This document shows positions 4,337 through 6,555 of a stretch of DNA of 6,555 nt, piece after piece; within the stretch, counting starts at the first letter, position 1, and every line of letters starts with the position of its first letter. Position numbers and translations under genes: made by a program. This stretch comes from Actinomycetota bacterium. GTDB taxonomy: Bacteria > Actinomycetota > Actinomycetes > Actinomycetales > Actinomycetaceae. The notes beneath the pieces were generated by a model. The model saw only the letters and a list, made by a program, of their open reading frames with translations. It was not told the origin of the DNA and made no database searches. The stretch spans positions 1 through 6,555 of the forward strand of contig JAHYYD010000120.1 in assembly GCA_019425105.1 (NCBI GenBank), in the 5' to 3' direction.

Positions 4337-6007
4337 ATGGCAGGCGAATCGTTCTTCGGGCAAGACCCCACCCACGAGGACCAGCGCGGTGGCATCCCGG
4401 CCGATCTGATCCCGTACCTGGAAGCGGCCGACGAGGTCGAAGACACCGAGGCGGGGGAGAGCACCGACCCGCAGGCCGAGGAGAGCGAGCGCGAGGCCGC
4501 GCTGCGCGCCCTCGTTGAGCACTCGCTGCTGCTGGGCCCCGACCCGTCGGTCCTTGCCGAGATCGAGGGCGAGGTGGATGAGGACTTCGCCGATGACGCG
4601 GCCGAGGCACGCGACGAGCGCGCCTCACACGAGGCCGCGCTGTCCAAGGCCGAGGATGAGGTCGCCCTCGACGCACGCGTGCAGGAGATCTACCAGTCCA
4701 TCGTCGCGCGCGCCCCCGAGCACGACATCGACCCGACCCTTGACCGCGTGAAGCTCGCCCTGGACATCCTGGGCGACCCGCAGAACTCCTACCCGTCGAT
4801 CCACATCACGGGCACGAACGGCAAGACCTCCACGTCGCGCATGATCGACTCTCTGCTGACCGCCTTCGGCATGAAGACGGGACGCTTCACGAGCCCGCAC
4901 CTGCTCGACGTGCGCGAGCGCATCTCGCTGGAAGGCCACCCGATCACGCGCGAGGGCTTCGTACGCGCATGGGAGGACATCGCCCCCTACGTCGGCATGG
5001 TGGACGAGCGCAGCCAGGAAGAGGGCGGCCCGCGTCTGTCCTTCTTCGAGGTTTTTACGGTCATGGCGTACGCGGCCTTCGCGGACTACCCGGTCGATGC
5101 GGCCGTCGTCGAGGTCGGCATGGGCGGGCGCTGGGACGCCACGAACGTCATTGACGCGGGCGTCTCCGTCATCACGCCGATCGCCCTGGATCACACGAAG
5201 TGGCTCGGCTCTACCATTGAGGAGATCGCGCGCGAAAAGGCAGGCATCATCAAGCCCGGCCAGGTCGTCGTCATCATGAAGCAAGAGGAGGAAGTCCTCG
5301 ACATCCTCCTCGAGCAGGCCCGTTCCGTCGACGCGATCGCGCGCGTCGAGGGTCGCGACTTCGAGGTCGTGGATCGTCAGATGGGGGTCGGCGGCCAGAT
5401 GGTCACGATCCGCACGCCTTCCGCGGTCTACGAGGACGTGTTTGTCCCGCTGTTCGGCCAGTATCAGGCGCATAACGCGGCGGCCGCGCTCGTGGCCGTC
5501 GAGGCCTTCATGGGCGGTCGCGGCTTGGATGGGCGCATCGTCGAGCAGGGTCTCATGAATGCGTCGAGCCCAGGTCGCATGCAGGTCGTGCGTCATTCGC
5601 CCACGATCATCGTGGACGCCGCGCACAACCCCGCGGGCGCGGCCACCCTGCGCGAGGCCGTGGAATCCTCCTTCGCCTTTGCGCGGATCGCGGGCGTGTA
5701 CGCGGCGATGGGGGACAAGGACGTTGAGGGCGTCCTGTCAGAGGTCGAACCGTTCATCGATCACCTCGTCGTGACCCAGATGCCGGGAGAGCGTGCCGCG
5801 GATGTCGCGCGCTTGGCTGAGATCGCAGGGGAGGTCTTCGGTCCCGACCGGGTAGATGTGCGCGAGTCTCTCGCCGACGCGGTCGATCGTGCAGCGGAGA
5901 TTGCCGAGTCCGGGGCGCAGCCCGCAGATCGCAGCGGAGTTCTCGTGTTTGGCTCGGTGATGCTGGCGGGCGAAATGCTGGCACTCGCTGGCCACTCTCC
6001 GCGCTAG
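4337..6007 (+). CDS. folC: Dihydrofolate synthase/folylpolyglutamate synthase with acidic N-terminal extension
   Basis: Cytoplasmic ATP-dependent ligase of the Mur ligase superfamily. It adds glutamate to dihydropteroate and/or lengthens the polyglutamate tail of folates. The 556-residue product has the P-loop TGTNGKTS at 158-165, TSPHLLDVRERI at 185-196, EVGMGGRWDATN at 259-270, ITPIALDHTKWLG at 279-291, EKAGIIKPG from 300 (K301 is the usual carbamylated lysine position), HNAAAA from 379, GRMQVV from 413 and DAAHNPAG at 427-434. The conserved fold begins near residue 115 (VQEIYQSI); typical members are about 430-460 residues, so this one carries about 114 extra. That extension has about 35 Asp/Glu and only 7 Lys/Arg, is predicted partly disordered or helical, and is of unknown role. 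Start ATG 4337 is preferred to GTG 4319 by its ribosome site. FolC next to a class I synthetase gene is a familiar actinobacterial arrangement (valS-folC in mycobacteria). Identity is secure; single or dual activity cannot be told. Confidence 0.96.
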   Translation: MAGESFFGQDPTHEDQRGGIPADLIPYLEAADEVEDTEAGESTDPQAEESEREAALRALVEHSLLLGPDPSVLAEIEGEVDEDFADDAAEARDERASHEAALSKAEDEVALDARVQEIYQSIVARAPEHDIDPTLDRVKLALDILGDPQNSYPSIHITGTNGKTSTSRMIDSLLTAFGMKTGRFTSPHLLDVRERISLEGHPITREGFVRAWEDIAPYVGMVDERSQEEGGPRLSFFEVFTVMAYAAFADYPVDAAVVEVGMGGRWDATNVIDAGVSVITPIALDHTKWLGSTIEEIAREKAGIIKPGQVVVIMKQEEEVLDILLEQARSVDAIARVEGRDFEVVDRQMGVGGQMVTIRTPSAVYEDVFVPLFGQYQAHNAAAALVAVEAFMGGRGLDGRIVEQGLMNASSPGRMQVVRHSPTIIVDAAHNPAGAATLREAVESSFAFARIAGVYAAMGDKDVEGVLSEVEPFIDHLVVTQMPGERAADVARLAEIAGEVFGPDRVDVRESLADAVDRAAEIAESGAQPADRSGVLVFGSVMLAGEMLALAGHSPR

Positions 6008-6015
6008 GATGTCAT

Positions 6016-6055
6016 CCAACCAGGGCGGCCGCATCGTGGCGGCCGCCACGGTTGG
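6016..6055 (+). terminator. folC terminator hairpin
   Basis: Nested inverted repeat starting eight bases after the folC stop. GGCGGCCGC (6024-6032) pairs with GCGGCCGCC (6039-6047) around ATCGTG. Below a 2x2 internal mismatch, CCAACC (6016-6021) pairs with GGTTGG (6050-6055). All 15 pairs are perfect and most are G-C. No T tract follows. It separates folC from dhaK transcriptionally. Confidence 0.75.
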
Positions 6056-6057
6056 GA

Positions 6058-6082
6058 AATCGTGCTCGATGGTGGCACGATT
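6058..6082. promoter_or_regulatory. Perfect 8-bp inverted repeat upstream of dhaK, candidate operator
   Basis: AATCGTGC (6058-6065) and GCACGATT (6075-6082) are exact reverse complements separated by nine bases. It lies 45 bases before the dhaK ATG and just after the folC terminator. Arm length and spacing suit a dimeric helix-turn-helix regulator. No clear -10/-35 pair could be identified nearby. It could instead be a weak secondary hairpin. Confidence 0.45.
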
Positions 6083-6111
6083 GATCATGCGTACAAGTAC
6101 AGATGAGCAAT
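6080..6111. repeat. Imperfect inverted repeat ATTGATCAT / ATGAGCAAT before dhaK
   Basis: ATTGATCAT (6080-6088) and ATGAGCAAT (6103-6111) match as an inverted repeat at eight of nine positions, and GTACAAGTAC lies between them. It adjoins the perfect repeat at 6058-6082 and ends six bases before the AAGGAGG of dhaK. A second operator is possible; chance is also possible in this short A/T-richer stretch. Confidence 0.25.
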
Positions 6112-6127
6112 GTCGCAAGGAGGCATC

Positions 6128-6555
6128 ATGAAGAAGCTCGTCAATGACGTCCACGCCGTCGTTCGTGAAACCCTCGAAGGTTTCGCCCTGGCCCACCCAG
6201 ACCTCGTCGATGTCCACTACTCGCCGGATTTCGTGACCCGACGCGCTCCCAAGGCTGAGGGCAAGGTCGGCCTCGTCTCCGGTGGCGGATCCGGACACGA
6301 GCCCCTGCACGCGGGCTTCGTCGGCGAAGGCATGCTGGATGCGGCCGTGCCCGGCGCGGTCTTCACATCGCCCACTCCAGACCCGATCCTGGAGGCCACC
6401 AAAGCCGCCGACCACGGCGCGGGCGTCCTGCACATCGTCAAGAACTACACGGGCGACGTCCTCAACTTCGAGACCGCCGCCGAGCTGGCCGACATGGAGG
6501 ACATCACGGTCGCTACCGTCGTCGTCAACGATGATGTGGCCGTCGAGGACTCCCT
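6128..6555 (+). CDS. dhaK: Dihydroxyacetone kinase subunit DhaK, N-terminal 142 codons (3' end outside window)
   Basis: Cytoplasmic substrate-binding subunit of dihydroxyacetone kinase, which phosphorylates dihydroxyacetone to the glycolytic intermediate dihydroxyacetone phosphate. The ATG has AAGGAGG at 6117-6123, four bases upstream. The N-terminus MKKLVNDVH, the glycine-rich SGGGSGHEP at 51-59, FTSPTPD at 79-85 and [14 protein letters not shown] at 104-117 closely follow E. coli DhaK as I recall it. H57 and D110 correspond to the active-site His56 and Asp109. The histidine that binds dihydroxyacetone covalently (His218 in E. coli) lies beyond the window. A separate DhaK chain in bacteria usually works with DhaL (ADP-binding) and DhaM, with phosphate coming from the phosphotransferase system, so dhaL and dhaM are expected downstream. 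A fused ATP-dependent kinase (DhaK and DhaL domains in one chain) cannot be excluded because the end is missing. It is isolated from folC by a terminator and may be controlled through the inverted repeats upstream. Confidence 0.93.
   Translation, partial: MKKLVNDVHAVVRETLEGFALAHPDLVDVHYSPDFVTRRAPKAEGKVGLVSGGGSGHEPLHAGFVGEGMLDAAVPGAVFTSPTPDPILEATKAADHGAGVLHIVKNYTGDVLNFETAAELADMEDITVATVVVNDDVAVEDS

Noticed and set aside
4104..4676. N-terminal extension of the 118-aa minus-strand protein up to 4676
   Set aside because: The added sequence is antisense to folC and low-complexity Arg/Pro/Ser; the perfect AAGGAGG before GTG 4103 sets the start.
4625..5626. 333-codon open frame on the minus strand inside folC
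   Set aside because: It is fully antisense to the securely identified folC, rich in Arg/Asp/His/Val as expected for the complement of GC-rich codons, and has no recognisable domain or ribosome site.
5738..6433. 231-codon minus-strand frame across the folC end, the terminator and dhaK
   Set aside because: It overlaps two well-supported genes and a terminator hairpin; composition is that of a shadow frame.

Overview
The window is G+C-rich bacterial DNA. Codons end mostly in G or C, ribosome binding sites are strong (AAGGAGG), and the transcription-stop hairpins lack T tracts. With the types of IleS and FolC present, this points to an actinobacterium. Actinomycetaceae (Actinomyces/Schaalia-like) is my best guess, but it is inference from memory, not from a search.

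Layout, left to right. (1) 1-2808 (+): the C-terminal 935 codons of isoleucyl-tRNA synthetase (ileS), whose N-terminus lies outside the window. (2) 2809-2968: a short convergent intergenic stretch with three consecutive hairpins. (3) 2969-3388 (-): a 139-aa protein I do not recognise. (4) 3389-3746: 358 bases without a gene. Its core is a 101-base, mirror-symmetric array of six GGATAGGTTA-type boxes, three forward and three inverted on an exact 19-base period. (5) 3747-4103 (-): a 118-aa protein with a leucine-zipper coiled coil and an L7/L12-like C-terminal helical motif. (6) 4104-4336: a divergent intergenic region with promoter-like sites and a doubtful 58-codon ORF. (7) 4337-6007 (+): FolC (dihydrofolate/folylpolyglutamate synthase) with an unusual acidic N-terminal extension of about 114 residues. 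(8) 6008-6127: a strong terminator hairpin, then a perfect inverted repeat that may be an operator. (9) 6128-6555 (+): the N-terminal 142 codons of DhaK, the dihydroxyacetone-binding kinase subunit, running off the window.

How the genes relate. ileS (translation) and folC (folate metabolism) are housekeeping genes on the + strand. The two minus-strand genes and the repeat array lie between them like a small accessory insertion. dhaK has its own terminator-isolated upstream region and probably starts a dihydroxyacetone kinase operon with dhaL and dhaM beyond the window.

The most notable signal is the array at 3553-3653. It is symmetric base for base around A3603. Its spacers also pair if G·U wobbles are allowed, but only in an RNA read from the + strand. 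A GATAGG-T sequence like its boxes also occurs upstream of both flanking minus-strand genes. I cannot assign it a function; no complete new defence or mobile system is visible in this window.
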